This document shows positions 43,112 through 50,399 of a stretch of 50,399 nucleotides of DNA, one piece after another. Both the position numbers and the translations under genes were made by a program. A model generated the notes under the pieces. It was not told the origin of the DNA and made no database searches. It saw only the letters and a program-made list of their open reading frames with translations. The stretch's first letter is position 1. Every line of letters starts with the position of its first letter. The stretch is from Flavobacteriia bacterium (GTDB lineage Bacteria; Bacteroidota; Bacteroidia; Flavobacteriales_D; Crocinitomicaceae), in the NCBI GenBank assembly GCA_947450325.1, contig CANFUT010000028.1:1-50399 (forward strand), read 5' to 3'.

Positions 43112-44245
43112 CTATCTGAAATGTTTTTTGAGTTTCAAAATAGGACTTTCAAAATATTGAAAACTAATCCAACTTGAAATGTATGTGATTGAAAAACAAA
43201 TAAAGAAATAGGAACTAAAATAGAAAATACTTTCAGTCCACTGATTAGCGACAAATATAGCTTGTACATAAAAAATCACGATGCAATGAAACAGATAGAA
43301 TCCGTAAGTCAATTCACCAGATTTTTTCAAGCCAGGAATTTGATCTAATTTGATCAGTGAATTTTTTGCATAAACTTGTTCAGCGATTACAAAAGCAAAG
43401 AAGGTTGCGATCACAATGCGCTGAAAGACAAATAAATAATTGATAAATATTTTAGATTCAAGGAAAAGGACAACAATTCCGATGCAATAGATAAGCAAGA
43501 TTTGGAATTTCGAAATACGTTCAAAAAAAGATTGAATTCTATTGTCAAATGCTAAAAGTGCTAGAATTCCGCCGACGGCAAAATCTGAGATTACTGAAAG
43601 TGTGTGATAGTATAATATTCTTTCATTTTGAATAAAAACGGTTCTGAAAATTAAAGAAATCAATAGAATAGCAAGAAAGAAAATCCAAAATTGTTGCTTT
43701 TTGGAAAATCGGAATATTCCGATAAGCAATGCCCAACTGAGGTAAAATTGCTCTTCGACGCTCACCGACCAAGTTGCAGTGAGGAAGTTCAACGAATCAC
43801 GCGCACCGAACCAAATTTCATCCAAATTGGATAAGAAAAATGTGAAGTTAATTAGTTCATGCTCAGTTAATTTTCCATAAGGAAGTAAGGGAAAGACAAT
43901 AAATCCAAAAATTACAACGACAAAGTACAAAGGCCAAACGCGTAAAATTCGTCTGGCAATGAAATTCGACAATCTGATTTTCCCAGTTTTTTGCAATTCA
44001 TTCAGCATTAAATAGGTGATTAAAAATCCACTCAAAACAAAAAAAAGTGAAACACCTAAATGTCCTTTGCTCGTAAATTTTGATAAAATGGAAAATAATG
44101 TTGAATCTTTAAAGTTTCCCCAATGTTCTCTTCCCAATGAAAAGACATGGAAAACGAAAACCATGAATGCGCCAACAAACCTCAAACCGTTAAGATTCGG
44201 GAAAATTGGATTGCTTTGATTTTTTAAAATATTCACGTTTTCCAA
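43112..44245 (-). CDS. Acyltransferase 3 family membrane protein (OafA/YrhL-like)
   Basis: 377 residues. It starts at TTG (44245); a GTG three codons later is an alternative and there is no ATG before the first helix. It has about ten helices. The family signature appears early: NLNGLRFVGAFMVFVFHVFSLG, with the essential His of FVFHV, then GHLGVSLFFVLSGFLITYLMLNE, ARRILRVWPLYFVVV and SVEEQFYLSWALL. These proteins move acetyl or other acyl groups to exopolysaccharide or lipopolysaccharide sugars. There is no SGNH extension. It is followed directly by the GT-C gene and is divergent from lhgO. Confidence 0.9.
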   Translation of the reverse strand: MENVNILKNQSNPIFPNLNGLRFVGAFMVFVFHVFSLGREHWGNFKDSTLFSILSKFTSKGHLGVSLFFVLSGFLITYLMLNELQKTGKIRLSNFIARRILRVWPLYFVVVIFGFIVFPLLPYGKLTEHELINFTFFLSNLDEIWFGARDSLNFLTATWSVSVEEQFYLSWALLIGIFRFSKKQQFWIFFLAILLISLIFRTVFIQNERILYYHTLSVISDFAVGGILALLAFDNRIQSFFERISKFQILLIYCIGIVVLFLESKIFINYLFVFQRIVIATFFAFVIAEQVYAKNSLIKLDQIPGLKKSGELTYGFYLFHCIVIFYVQAIFVANQWTESIFYFSSYFFICFSITYISSWISFQYFESPILKLKKHFR

Positions 44246-44257
44246 AAGATGAATGAT

Positions 44258-44265
44258 TACTTTTG
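44258..44265 (+). promoter_or_regulatory. -7 promoter element TACTTTTG (lhgO)
   Basis: Exact TAnnTTTG. It lies downstream of the longest-frame ATG at 44249 and 28 bases before the ATG at 44294, so it decides the start. Confidence 0.55.
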
Positions 44266-44293
44266 TACAAGTTTACAGAAAATTAGAAAAAGA

Positions 44294-45505
44294 ATGACTT
44301 ACGACGTAGCAATCATTGGTGGAGGAATCGTTGGCGCAGCGACATTATACAAGCTTCAAGCTAAAAATCCAGAGTTAAAAATTGTGTTGATTGAGAAAGA
44401 AGCATTGCTTGCAGATCATCAAACTGGACATAATTCTGGCGTGATTCACTCAGGTTTATATTACACTCCTGGTTCTTTGAAAGCAAAAAATTGCGTTTCT
44501 GGAAGACATGAATTGGTTGCTTTTGCTAAAGAACACAACATTGCGCATGACGTTTGCGGAAAAGTCGTCGTTGCTACCAAAGAAAGCGAATTGCCATTTA
44601 TGGAGAAAATCTACAACAATGGAATTGCAAACAATACTGAAGGATTAGAAAAAATAACTGCAGAACAAATCAAAGATCATGAGCCTCATGTAAAAGGAAT
44701 TGCTGGATTGTGGGTTCCTTGCACTGGAATCATTGATTTTCGTGGTGCAACAGCAAAAATGGTTGAAATTGCTTTGAGCATGCAACCAGGAAGTAAATTG
44801 TTGCTTGAGCATGAAGTAATCAATGTTGAAAAAGGAGAATCAACTTCAAAAGTAATTACAAATAAAGGGACAGTGGAGGCCAAGTATTTGGTTTTTTGTG
44901 CTGGTTTGCAGGCGGATAGATTGGCAAGAAAAGACGGAGTTAATTTGAAAGAACAAGTGGTTGGATTCCGTGGTGATTATTACGAATTGACAGACGAAGC
45001 AAAACATAAAGTTCGAAATTTGATTTATCCTGTTCCAAATCCAGAGTTTCCATTTCTAGGTGTTCATTTTACAAGAATGACAAATGGCGATGTTGAATGC
45101 GGTCCAAATGCGGTATTCACTTTTAAACGCGAAGGTTACGGCAAAACTGATTTTTCTTGGAGAGATACTTATGATGCTTTGACTTATAAAGGAACTTGGA
45201 AATTATTCTTCGGAAACATGAAATTTGGTATCGATGAATACCGTCGTGCTTTTTCTAAAAAGTTATTTTTGAAAACATTACAAGTTTTGATTCCAAGTTT
45301 GACCATGGAAGACATCAAACCAGGTAGAGCAGGAGTGAGAGCACTTTTGCTGGGCGAAGATGGTGATACAAGAGACGATTTCAGAATTGAATATCATGGA
45401 CGATCAATCCACGTTTTAAATGCCCCATCTCCAGCTGCAACAGCATCCTTAGCGATTGGTGGCTATATCGCTGAAGAAGCAGAAAAACATTTCGGATTGA
45501 AATAA
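44294..45505 (+). CDS. lhgO: L-2-hydroxyglutarate oxidase
   Basis: 403 residues from the ATG at 44294. The FAD-binding Rossmann motif then stands at the very N-terminus (YDVAIIGGGIVGAATLYKL), as in the family. Further support comes from HNSGVIHSGLYYTPGSLKAKNCVSG, VPCTGIIDFRGA and the C-terminal GRAGVRALLLG, all LhgO/YgaF-like. The enzyme oxidises L-2-hydroxyglutarate to 2-oxoglutarate, passing electrons to the membrane quinone pool. It is monocistronic and convergent with an alpha/beta hydrolase. The family also includes glycerol-3-phosphate dehydrogenase-like proteins, but the fit to LhgO is good. Confidence 0.92.
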   Translation: MTYDVAIIGGGIVGAATLYKLQAKNPELKIVLIEKEALLADHQTGHNSGVIHSGLYYTPGSLKAKNCVSGRHELVAFAKEHNIAHDVCGKVVVATKESELPFMEKIYNNGIANNTEGLEKITAEQIKDHEPHVKGIAGLWVPCTGIIDFRGATAKMVEIALSMQPGSKLLLEHEVINVEKGESTSKVITNKGTVEAKYLVFCAGLQADRLARKDGVNLKEQVVGFRGDYYELTDEAKHKVRNLIYPVPNPEFPFLGVHFTRMTNGDVECGPNAVFTFKREGYGKTDFSWRDTYDALTYKGTWKLFFGNMKFGIDEYRRAFSKKLFLKTLQVLIPSLTMEDIKPGRAGVRALLLGEDGDTRDDFRIEYHGRSIHVLNAPSPAATASLAIGGYIAEEAEKHFGLK

Positions 45506-45520
45506 TTTAAGAGATTATTT

Positions 45521-46426
45521 TTACTTAAAAAATGCTGTCAAAATTCTTAAAAAACTTTCGTGATCATCAATTTGTGGCGCATGTCCACATTTGGGAATGG
45601 AAATGAATTTTGCATTGATTGCATTTGCGAATGTTTGTCCTGATTTTAGCGAAAAGATTTCATCTGATTCACCCCAAAGTACCAAGGTTTCAATTTTTTG
45701 TAAACTGCTGATATCTTTCATTCTATCTTGTTCGGCAGGAAGTGATTTCAACATATTTATTTTCTCTTTTTGATTGCCAGCAAAATAAATGTCGTACGAT
45801 TGTTTCATTGCAAATTTAGGTAAGTGTGGTTTTTTATAAGATGATAAATTTACCAATTTTTGAATCTTTTCAGGTTCGGAGAACACAAACATTTCGTCGA
45901 TGCTTTTCACATTATAATTGGTGCAAACAACATCCAATTCTTTGATGTCAAATGTTGTACCTGGACTATTTGCAACAATCATTCTTTCAACCATTTCTGG
46001 ATGTTTCAAAGCAAAATCTACTAAAATAAATCCACCGTAACTTTGTCCTATGAAACTCGCCTTAGTGACATTCAGTTTTTTTAATAACTTTTCAACTGCT
46101 TCTGTTTGAGTCGCTAAAATAGCTGGTTTATTCGTTTTACTTTCGCCAAACCACAAAATATCCATTGATATCACGGTGTGGTTTTTAGAGAATGTTTCCA
46201 TTTCTTTTTCCCAGGTCATCAATGCATCGCCGCCAAATCCGTGAATAAAAACGATTGCCGGACCAGATCCACCTTTCCAATATTTGATATGCAGCGAATC
46301 TTCGTCATAATATTGAGGAAGAATTTCCTGTTTTGCTAACTTTTTAGTTGAATGTTTGTCTTTCCATTTAACAACATTGCAAGAAACTATAATAAATAGA
46401 GATGAAAGTAATAGAATTGATTTCAT
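45521..46426 (-). CDS. Alpha/beta hydrolase lipoprotein
   Basis: 301 residues. The signal peptide ends in a lipobox with Cys16 (FIIVSC). The fold is read from the oxyanion HGFGG (62-66), the nucleophile elbow GQSYGG (Ser129), a late Asp in LWGESDEIF and the His in PKCGHAPQID. It thus has a complete Ser-Asp-His triad. It is likely an esterase or lipase anchored to a membrane; the substrate is unknown. A 14-base palindrome lies upstream, in the gap shared with the LysE gene. Confidence 0.88.
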   Translation of the reverse strand: MKSILLLSSLFIIVSCNVVKWKDKHSTKKLAKQEILPQYYDEDSLHIKYWKGGSGPAIVFIHGFGGDALMTWEKEMETFSKNHTVISMDILWFGESKTNKPAILATQTEAVEKLLKKLNVTKASFIGQSYGGFILVDFALKHPEMVERMIVANSPGTTFDIKELDVVCTNYNVKSIDEMFVFSEPEKIQKLVNLSSYKKPHLPKFAMKQSYDIYFAGNQKEKINMLKSLPAEQDRMKDISSLQKIETLVLWGESDEIFSLKSGQTFANAINAKFISIPKCGHAPQIDDHESFLRILTAFFK

Positions 46427-46469
46427 TGTTGATTATGAATTATTAATGCTTAAAAGTACATTTATTTTC

Positions 46470-46483
46470 TCGATTTAAATCGA
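46470..46483. promoter_or_regulatory. 14-bp perfect palindrome between divergent genes
   Basis: TCGATTTAAATCGA lies 43 bases before the hydrolase start and about 55 bases before the -7 element of the LysE gene. It could be an operator for either. It is AT-rich, so chance is not excluded. Confidence 0.3.
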
Positions 46484-46537
46484 TTAAAAATAAGTTAATT
46501 TGAGGTTAAATTTAAATGAATTTTAACTTTTAAATGC

Positions 46538-46545
46538 TATTTTTG
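46538..46545 (+). promoter_or_regulatory. -7 promoter element TATTTTTG (LysE-family gene)
   Basis: Exact TAnnTTTG, giving a leader of about 46 bases to the TTG start at 46595. Confidence 0.45.
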
Positions 46546-46594
46546 TTTGTACTAGTGCAGATATTCATTTCTCCAAGAAAATAATATTTCAAAT

Positions 46595-47230
46595 TTGATT
46601 TTAGATTTAATTTCCCAAGGTGTTGTTATTGTCATGATTTTGACTTTTTCCTTCGGTCCAGCTTTTTTCGCTTTGATCAATGCAGGAATTCGGGAAGGTT
46701 ACAAACATGGTTCAATGCTAGCGATTGGGATTGTTTTAAGTGACTTATTTTTGAGTATTGTCATCAGCGTTTTAATTTACTTTGGACTTGGCAGCGTGCT
46801 CAATTCAACAAAAGCACAAGACATTTCATCCGTGGTTGGAGGTGCAATTTTATTGATTTTCGGATTCACTTATTTTCTCAAAAAATCAATCAAAGCCGAT
46901 GATAAGGAAGAAGTTGTAACAAAAGTATCCTCGTTTTTCCTGATTTCGAAAGGATTTTTATTGAATCTTTTCAATCCAGCAGTTTGGTTTTTGTGGTTGG
47001 CAAATGCTACAGCAATTGGAAAAACAGTTCATTTTTCGCTGGTTAAAATGATTTTATATTTTTTGGTGGTGCTGGGAGTTGTGCTTTGCTTAGAACTTGG
47101 GAAAGTATTTTTAGCTGGGAAAATCAAACACTTCTTGACAGACAAGATGATGAATGTCATCAATTATGTCACCGGATCGGCGCTGATTATTTTTGGAATT
47201 GTGTTGATATACAATTTTTTGATGAAGTGA
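46595..47230 (+). CDS. LysE family amino-acid exporter
   Basis: 211 residues. It starts at TTG (46595): the frame is closed by TAG at 46553 and holds no ATG or GTG before the first helix. It has six helices in the LysE/RhtB layout. The N-terminus GVVIVMILTFSFGPAFFALINAGIREGYKHGSMLAIGIVLSD carries the family's GP and the G(I/F)xxG pattern. SKGFLLNLFNPAVWFLWLA is the conserved NP motif. These proteins export amino acids or related metabolites. Substrate is unknown. It converges with uvrA, and a copy of the 23-bp repeat lies just behind its stop. Confidence 0.88.
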   Translation: MILDLISQGVVIVMILTFSFGPAFFALINAGIREGYKHGSMLAIGIVLSDLFLSIVISVLIYFGLGSVLNSTKAQDISSVVGGAILLIFGFTYFLKKSIKADDKEEVVTKVSSFFLISKGFLLNLFNPAVWFLWLANATAIGKTVHFSLVKMILYFLVVLGVVLCLELGKVFLAGKIKHFLTDKMMNVINYVTGSALIIFGIVLIYNFLMK

Positions 47231-47238
47231 TTAAGCGT

Positions 47239-47261
47239 TTTTATCCGTTAGAATCACTTAA
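47239..47261 (+). repeat. 23-bp dispersed repeat, copy 2
   Basis: Identical over 23 bases to 20352-20374. Here AATCACTT (47252-47259) can pair with AAGTGATT (47225-47232), which contains the LysE stop codon, giving an 8-bp stem with a 19-base loop. CAGTAAATACTG follows as a short near-palindrome. Confidence 0.8.
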
Positions 47262-47304
47262 ATAGCAGTAAATACTGACATTTTAAGCTGTAACAGTTCA
47301 AATC

Positions 47305-50085
47305 TCACTTAAACTTCTTTGCTAAAAATTTTCCAGTAAAGCTATTTTCATCCTTAATCAAATCTTCTGGTGTACCAGTAAAAACAATTTCGCCGCCTTC
47401 GTTTCCTCCATCTGGACCAATATCGATTACCCAATCAGCTGATTTTATGATGTCCGCATTGTGTTCAATCACTATAATCGAATTTCCATTATTAATCAAT
47501 CTTTGAAAAGCGATTAGCAATTTTTCAATGTCATAGAAATGCAATCCAGTCGTTGGCTCATCAAAAATAAAAAGAGTTGATAACGAAGCATCGCCTTTGG
47601 CTAAGAATGACGCCAATTTAACACGTTGTGCTTCACCGCCACTCAATGTACTAGATGATTGACCCAGTTGTAAATAGCCCAAACCAACATCAAAAAGTGG
47701 TTGGATTTTGGTGACAATTTTATCAGCCAATTTATCGCCCGCATTTTTGAAAAATTCAAGTGCGTTTTCAATATCTAAATTCAAAATATCGGCAATATTT
47801 TTGCCTTTAAATTCGATTTCTAAGGTTTCATATTTGTATCGCGAACCATTACAAGCCTCGCAAAGCAAATGAACATCGGCCATAAATTGCATACCAACAG
47901 TCACTCTTCCTTCACCTTCGCACATTTCACATCTTCCACCTTCAACATTGAAACTAAAAAAACCTGGTTTATAACCTCTTGCTTTGGATAAAGGCAAGCG
48001 AGCAAACAATTCTCTGATATCGTCAAATGCTTTCACATAGGTTACAGGATTGCTTCGAGAAGATTTTCCAATGGGATTTTGATCTACAAATTCGATTTCT
48101 TTAATCAATTTTAAATCTCCTTCCAAGGCCTTGAAATTTCCTTGAAAATCTCCAAATTGGCCCAAATGTTTGCGCACGGCGGGATACAAAATATCTTTGA
48201 CCAAAGTTGATTTTCCCGAGCCGCTGACACCAGTCACACAAACTAAACTGTGCAGAGGAAAATCGACGGTCACATTTTTTAAATTGTTTTCTTTGGCGCC
48301 AACGATAGTAAGTTTATTGTTTGATTTTCTGCGTCTTGAAGGAATTTCAATTTTTCTTTCTCCAGTCAAATATTGCGCTGTCAGACTGTTTTTTTGATTG
48401 ATTAACGCTGCATGATTTCCCTGAAAAACAACTTCTCCACCATAAACACCTGCCATCGGACCGATATCTAAAATTTCATCAGCTGCTTCCATGATGTCTT
48501 CTTCGTGTTCAACAATGATGACTGTATTTCCCAAATCGCGCAGGTTTTTCAACACTTTAATCAACTTTTGTGTGTCTCGCGGATGTAAACCAATACTCGG
48601 TTCGTCTAAAATATACATCGAACCAACCAAACTACTTCCCAGTGAAGTCGCCAAATTGATGCGTTGTGATTCACCACCAGAAAGTGAATTGGATTGTCGA
48701 TTTAAAGTTAAATATCCCAAACCAACTTCGTTCAAAAATCCCAATCGATTAGTGATTTCTGGCAACAATCTTTTGGCAATTTGCGTTTCGTGGCTTTCCA
48801 AAGTCAATTCTTTGAAAAATGTATAAATTTCTTTTACAGGAGTAAGAACGATTTCTGTAATTGTTTTTCCATTTACAGTTACGTAATTGGTGTCTTTTCT
48901 TAATCTAGTTCCTTTACAATCAGGACAAATCGTTTTTCCGCGGTACCGAGAAAGCATCACGCGGTATTGAATTTTATAGGATTGACTTTCTAGAAATTTG
49001 AAAAATTTATTCAATCCTGAAAAGTATTTGTTTCCGTCCCAAAGTAATTGATATTCAGCTTCAGTAAGTTCTTCAATTGGTCGATGAATCGGGAAATTGA
49101 ATTTTGATGCAGAAAGTACCAATTCATTTAAATATTCGCCCATTGTTTCACCTTTCCAAGCTACAACGCCACCTTGAAAAACGCTCAAACTCGGATCAGG
49201 AATCACCAAGTTTCGGTCGATTCCAATCACAGATCCAAATCCTTCACAAGTTTTACATGCTCCAAAAGGATTGTTGAATGTGAAAAAATGTTCACTCGGT
49301 TCCACAAATTCAATTCCATCCAACTCAAATCTGTTGTTGAAAATGAAAGTTTCATTGGTATCTGGAAAATGGATTTCGCAATTACCTAGACCTTCAGCAA
49401 AAGCCAACGCAATTGAATCCGCTACTCTAACCATAGCTTCTTCGTCTTCGCGAAAAGTTTTGATTCGATCGACTAAAATTCTTGCATTTTCAATGTTTTT
49501 AATTGAAGAATCCACGTTTTCTAAATCAATGATTTCGTCGTTCAAAAAAAGTCTTGCATACCCTTGATCTTTCAATAAAGTCAACTGCCTTTCTGTGCCA
49601 TATTTTTGAAAGGATTGAATAGGAGCCAGGATGTATGCTTTGGTTCCTTCAGTTTGTTTTATTAAGAAATCAATGACATCAGAAACGCTGTGTTTTTTTA
49701 CTTCCAATCCTGAAACAGGAGAAATCGTTTTTCCAACCCTAGCGAAAAGCAATTTTAAATAATCGTAAATCTCTGTTGTTGTGCCAACTGTAGATCTCGG
49801 ATTGCTTGAAGTTACTTTTTGTTCAATGGCAATAGCAGGAGAAATTCCTTTGATAAAATCGGTTTCAGGTTTATCTAATTTACCTAAAAATTGACGCGCG
49901 TAGGAAGACAAACTTTCCACATAGCGTCTTTGACCTTCCGCATACAAAGTATCAAAAGCCAATGAAGATTTACCAGAGCCGGAAAGACCTGTAATTACAG
50001 TAATTTTTCCATGGGGAATTTTGACATCAATATTTTTTAAATTGTGAACCCGAGCGCCTTTGACGTGAATGTATTGTTGTGCCAT
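47305..50085 (-). CDS. uvrA: UvrABC system protein A
   Basis: 926 residues, normal for UvrA. Two ABC ATPase halves are present: the first P-loop is GLSGSGKSSLAFDTL and the second GVSGSGKSTLVKDIL. Each half has a signature (LSGGESQRINLATSLG; LSGGEAQRVKLASFLA) and a Walker B (YILDEPSIGLHPRD; FIFDEPTTGLHFYD). Zinc modules are CKTCEGFG with CPDCKGTRL, and CEMCEGEGRV with CEACNGSRY. UvrA dimers find bulky DNA lesions and load UvrB for nucleotide excision repair. It stands alone. No recognisable LexA box was found directly upstream. Confidence 0.98.
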   Translation of the reverse strand: MAQQYIHVKGARVHNLKNIDVKIPHGKITVITGLSGSGKSSLAFDTLYAEGQRRYVESLSSYARQFLGKLDKPETDFIKGISPAIAIEQKVTSSNPRSTVGTTTEIYDYLKLLFARVGKTISPVSGLEVKKHSVSDVIDFLIKQTEGTKAYILAPIQSFQKYGTERQLTLLKDQGYARLFLNDEIIDLENVDSSIKNIENARILVDRIKTFREDEEAMVRVADSIALAFAEGLGNCEIHFPDTNETFIFNNRFELDGIEFVEPSEHFFTFNNPFGACKTCEGFGSVIGIDRNLVIPDPSLSVFQGGVVAWKGETMGEYLNELVLSASKFNFPIHRPIEELTEAEYQLLWDGNKYFSGLNKFFKFLESQSYKIQYRVMLSRYRGKTICPDCKGTRLRKDTNYVTVNGKTITEIVLTPVKEIYTFFKELTLESHETQIAKRLLPEITNRLGFLNEVGLGYLTLNRQSNSLSGGESQRINLATSLGSSLVGSMYILDEPSIGLHPRDTQKLIKVLKNLRDLGNTVIIVEHEEDIMEAADEILDIGPMAGVYGGEVVFQGNHAALINQKNSLTAQYLTGERKIEIPSRRRKSNNKLTIVGAKENNLKNVTVDFPLHSLVCVTGVSGSGKSTLVKDILYPAVRKHLGQFGDFQGNFKALEGDLKLIKEIEFVDQNPIGKSSRSNPVTYVKAFDDIRELFARLPLSKARGYKPGFFSFNVEGGRCEMCEGEGRVTVGMQFMADVHLLCEACNGSRYKYETLEIEFKGKNIADILNLDIENALEFFKNAGDKLADKIVTKIQPLFDVGLGYLQLGQSSSTLSGGEAQRVKLASFLAKGDASLSTLFIFDEPTTGLHFYDIEKLLIAFQRLINNGNSIIVIEHNADIIKSADWVIDIGPDGGNEGGEIVFTGTPEDLIKDENSFTGKFLAKKFK

Positions 50086-50399
50086 TTGGAATGAAAGTCA
50101 ATTGAGTGATAAAAGTAAATAAATCTCCTTGAATCAACAGTAAAATCAGTGAAATGTTTTGAGAATTTAGAATTTTTTAGGCTTTTCAAAAAAACGTTCT
50201 TTTGATAATGAAAAAGTAGATTCTAGAATCTAATTCTTTCTAAGAAATCTTGGATCAAAACAAATACCTGTGGAGCTAAATTTAAGATTTTTTTATAACC
50301 TTTGATTCCTAAATGATTTTTTTTGGAAAATATTGATTTGTTAAAGTTGCTTTTACCTGATTATTTGGTTGAGTATTTTGATGTTTTAAAAGTTGAGAA
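50086..50399. other. AT-rich region without a convincing gene
   Basis: No frame of useful length is seen on either strand. A stop-free minus-strand stretch at 50226-50360 reads like a protein C-terminus (NLAPQVFVLIQDFLERIRF then TAG) but has no start codon and is closed by TAA at 50361-50363. It might be a gene remnant. The uvrA promoter must lie close to 50086-50130, but no exact TAnnTTTG is present there. Confidence 0.5.
50217..50232. promoter_or_regulatory. 16-bp perfect palindrome upstream of uvrA
   Basis: TAGATTCTAGAATCTA is perfectly self-complementary. It lies 132 bases upstream of the uvrA start and at the end of the remnant-like frame. It is a possible operator; the binding protein is unknown. 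Confidence 0.35.

Noticed and set aside
44249-44293. ATG start 15 codons upstream for lhgO
   Set aside because: The -7 element at 44258-44265 is downstream of it, and the FAD motif is N-terminal only with the ATG at 44294.
45506-45529. Terminator between lhgO and the hydrolase gene (TTTAAG/CTTAAA)
   Set aside because: Only six AT-rich base pairs, overlapping the hydrolase stop codon, with a weak T-run.
50226-50360. Small minus-strand gene ending DFLERIRF
   Set aside because: 45 codons, no start codon and an in-frame TAA just upstream; at best a remnant.
1-50399. tRNA, rRNA, riboswitch, insertion sequence, prophage or defence system
   Set aside because: No cloverleaf, rRNA stretch, transposase, integrase, terminal inverted repeats or defence domains were seen.

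Overview
The window is an AT-rich, gene-dense chromosomal segment from a member of the Bacteroidota, most probably order Flavobacteriales. The lineage call rests on several markers: a PorP/SprF family protein next to an OmpA/PD40 protein (type IX secretion and gliding family proteins), an S46 dipeptidyl-peptidase, a LuxC-type acyl-CoA reductase, a DUF4199 membrane protein, a Rho factor with a long Asn/Pro/Gln-rich insert, and repeated TAnnTTTG motifs just upstream of genes, which is the Bacteroidota -7 promoter element. A Fluviicola/Crocinitomicaceae-like organism is a guess only. I see no rRNA, tRNA, CRISPR array, prophage, integrase or insertion sequence. Nearly all genes look intact.

Layout. 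1-4.6 kb: PorP/SprF (5' end cut by the window edge), OmpA/PD40 protein, S46 peptidase. 4.8-8.5 kb: a tight run of Fur-family regulator, STAS protein, purA and an OstA/LptA-like protein, convergent with a DCC-family oxidoreductase. 9.0-13.1 kb: an operon of outer-membrane porin, Rieske lipoprotein, imelysin and di-heme cytochrome c, behind a promoter whose -7 element lies inside a perfect inverted repeat. 13.3-18.3 kb: LuxC reductase, recR, two membrane proteins, rho. 18.6-21.5 kb: a DAACS symporter with an extra N-terminal extracytoplasmic domain, a YbjQ-family protein and an ECF sigma factor. 21.5-26.8 kb (minus): small unknown protein, M1 peptidase with a long barrel-like C-terminus, TlpA-like protein. 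26.9-33.0 kb (minus): a likely six-gene polycistron bioA - ACP phosphodiesterase - MltF-like transglycosylase - miaA - ABC ATPase - ABC permease. 33.1-39.0 kb: pirin, class I fumarase, then pheT-bioD on the minus strand. 39.2-47.2 kb: cold-shock-domain protein, a two-gene unknown exported pair preceded by an A18/T18 tract, GT-C glycosyltransferase and acyltransferase, lhgO, alpha/beta-hydrolase lipoprotein, LysE exporter. 47.3-50.1 kb: uvrA, followed by about 300 bp with no convincing gene.

Most of this is housekeeping: purine, biotin and tRNA metabolism, DNA repair, transcription termination and envelope maintenance. The accessory or less-understood parts are the Rieske/imelysin/di-heme operon (probably periplasmic metal or redox handling), the symporter with its extra domain, the degenerate ABC pair, the unknown pair at 39.9-41.5 kb, and a 23-bp sequence repeated exactly behind two unrelated genes.

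Start codons were re-examined. For five genes I moved the start downstream of the longest frame, using -7 elements or signal-peptide position. For miaA I moved it upstream, to a probable ATT codon, because the P-loop lies before any ATG, GTG or TTG. All functional names come from reading motifs by eye. No database search was possible.
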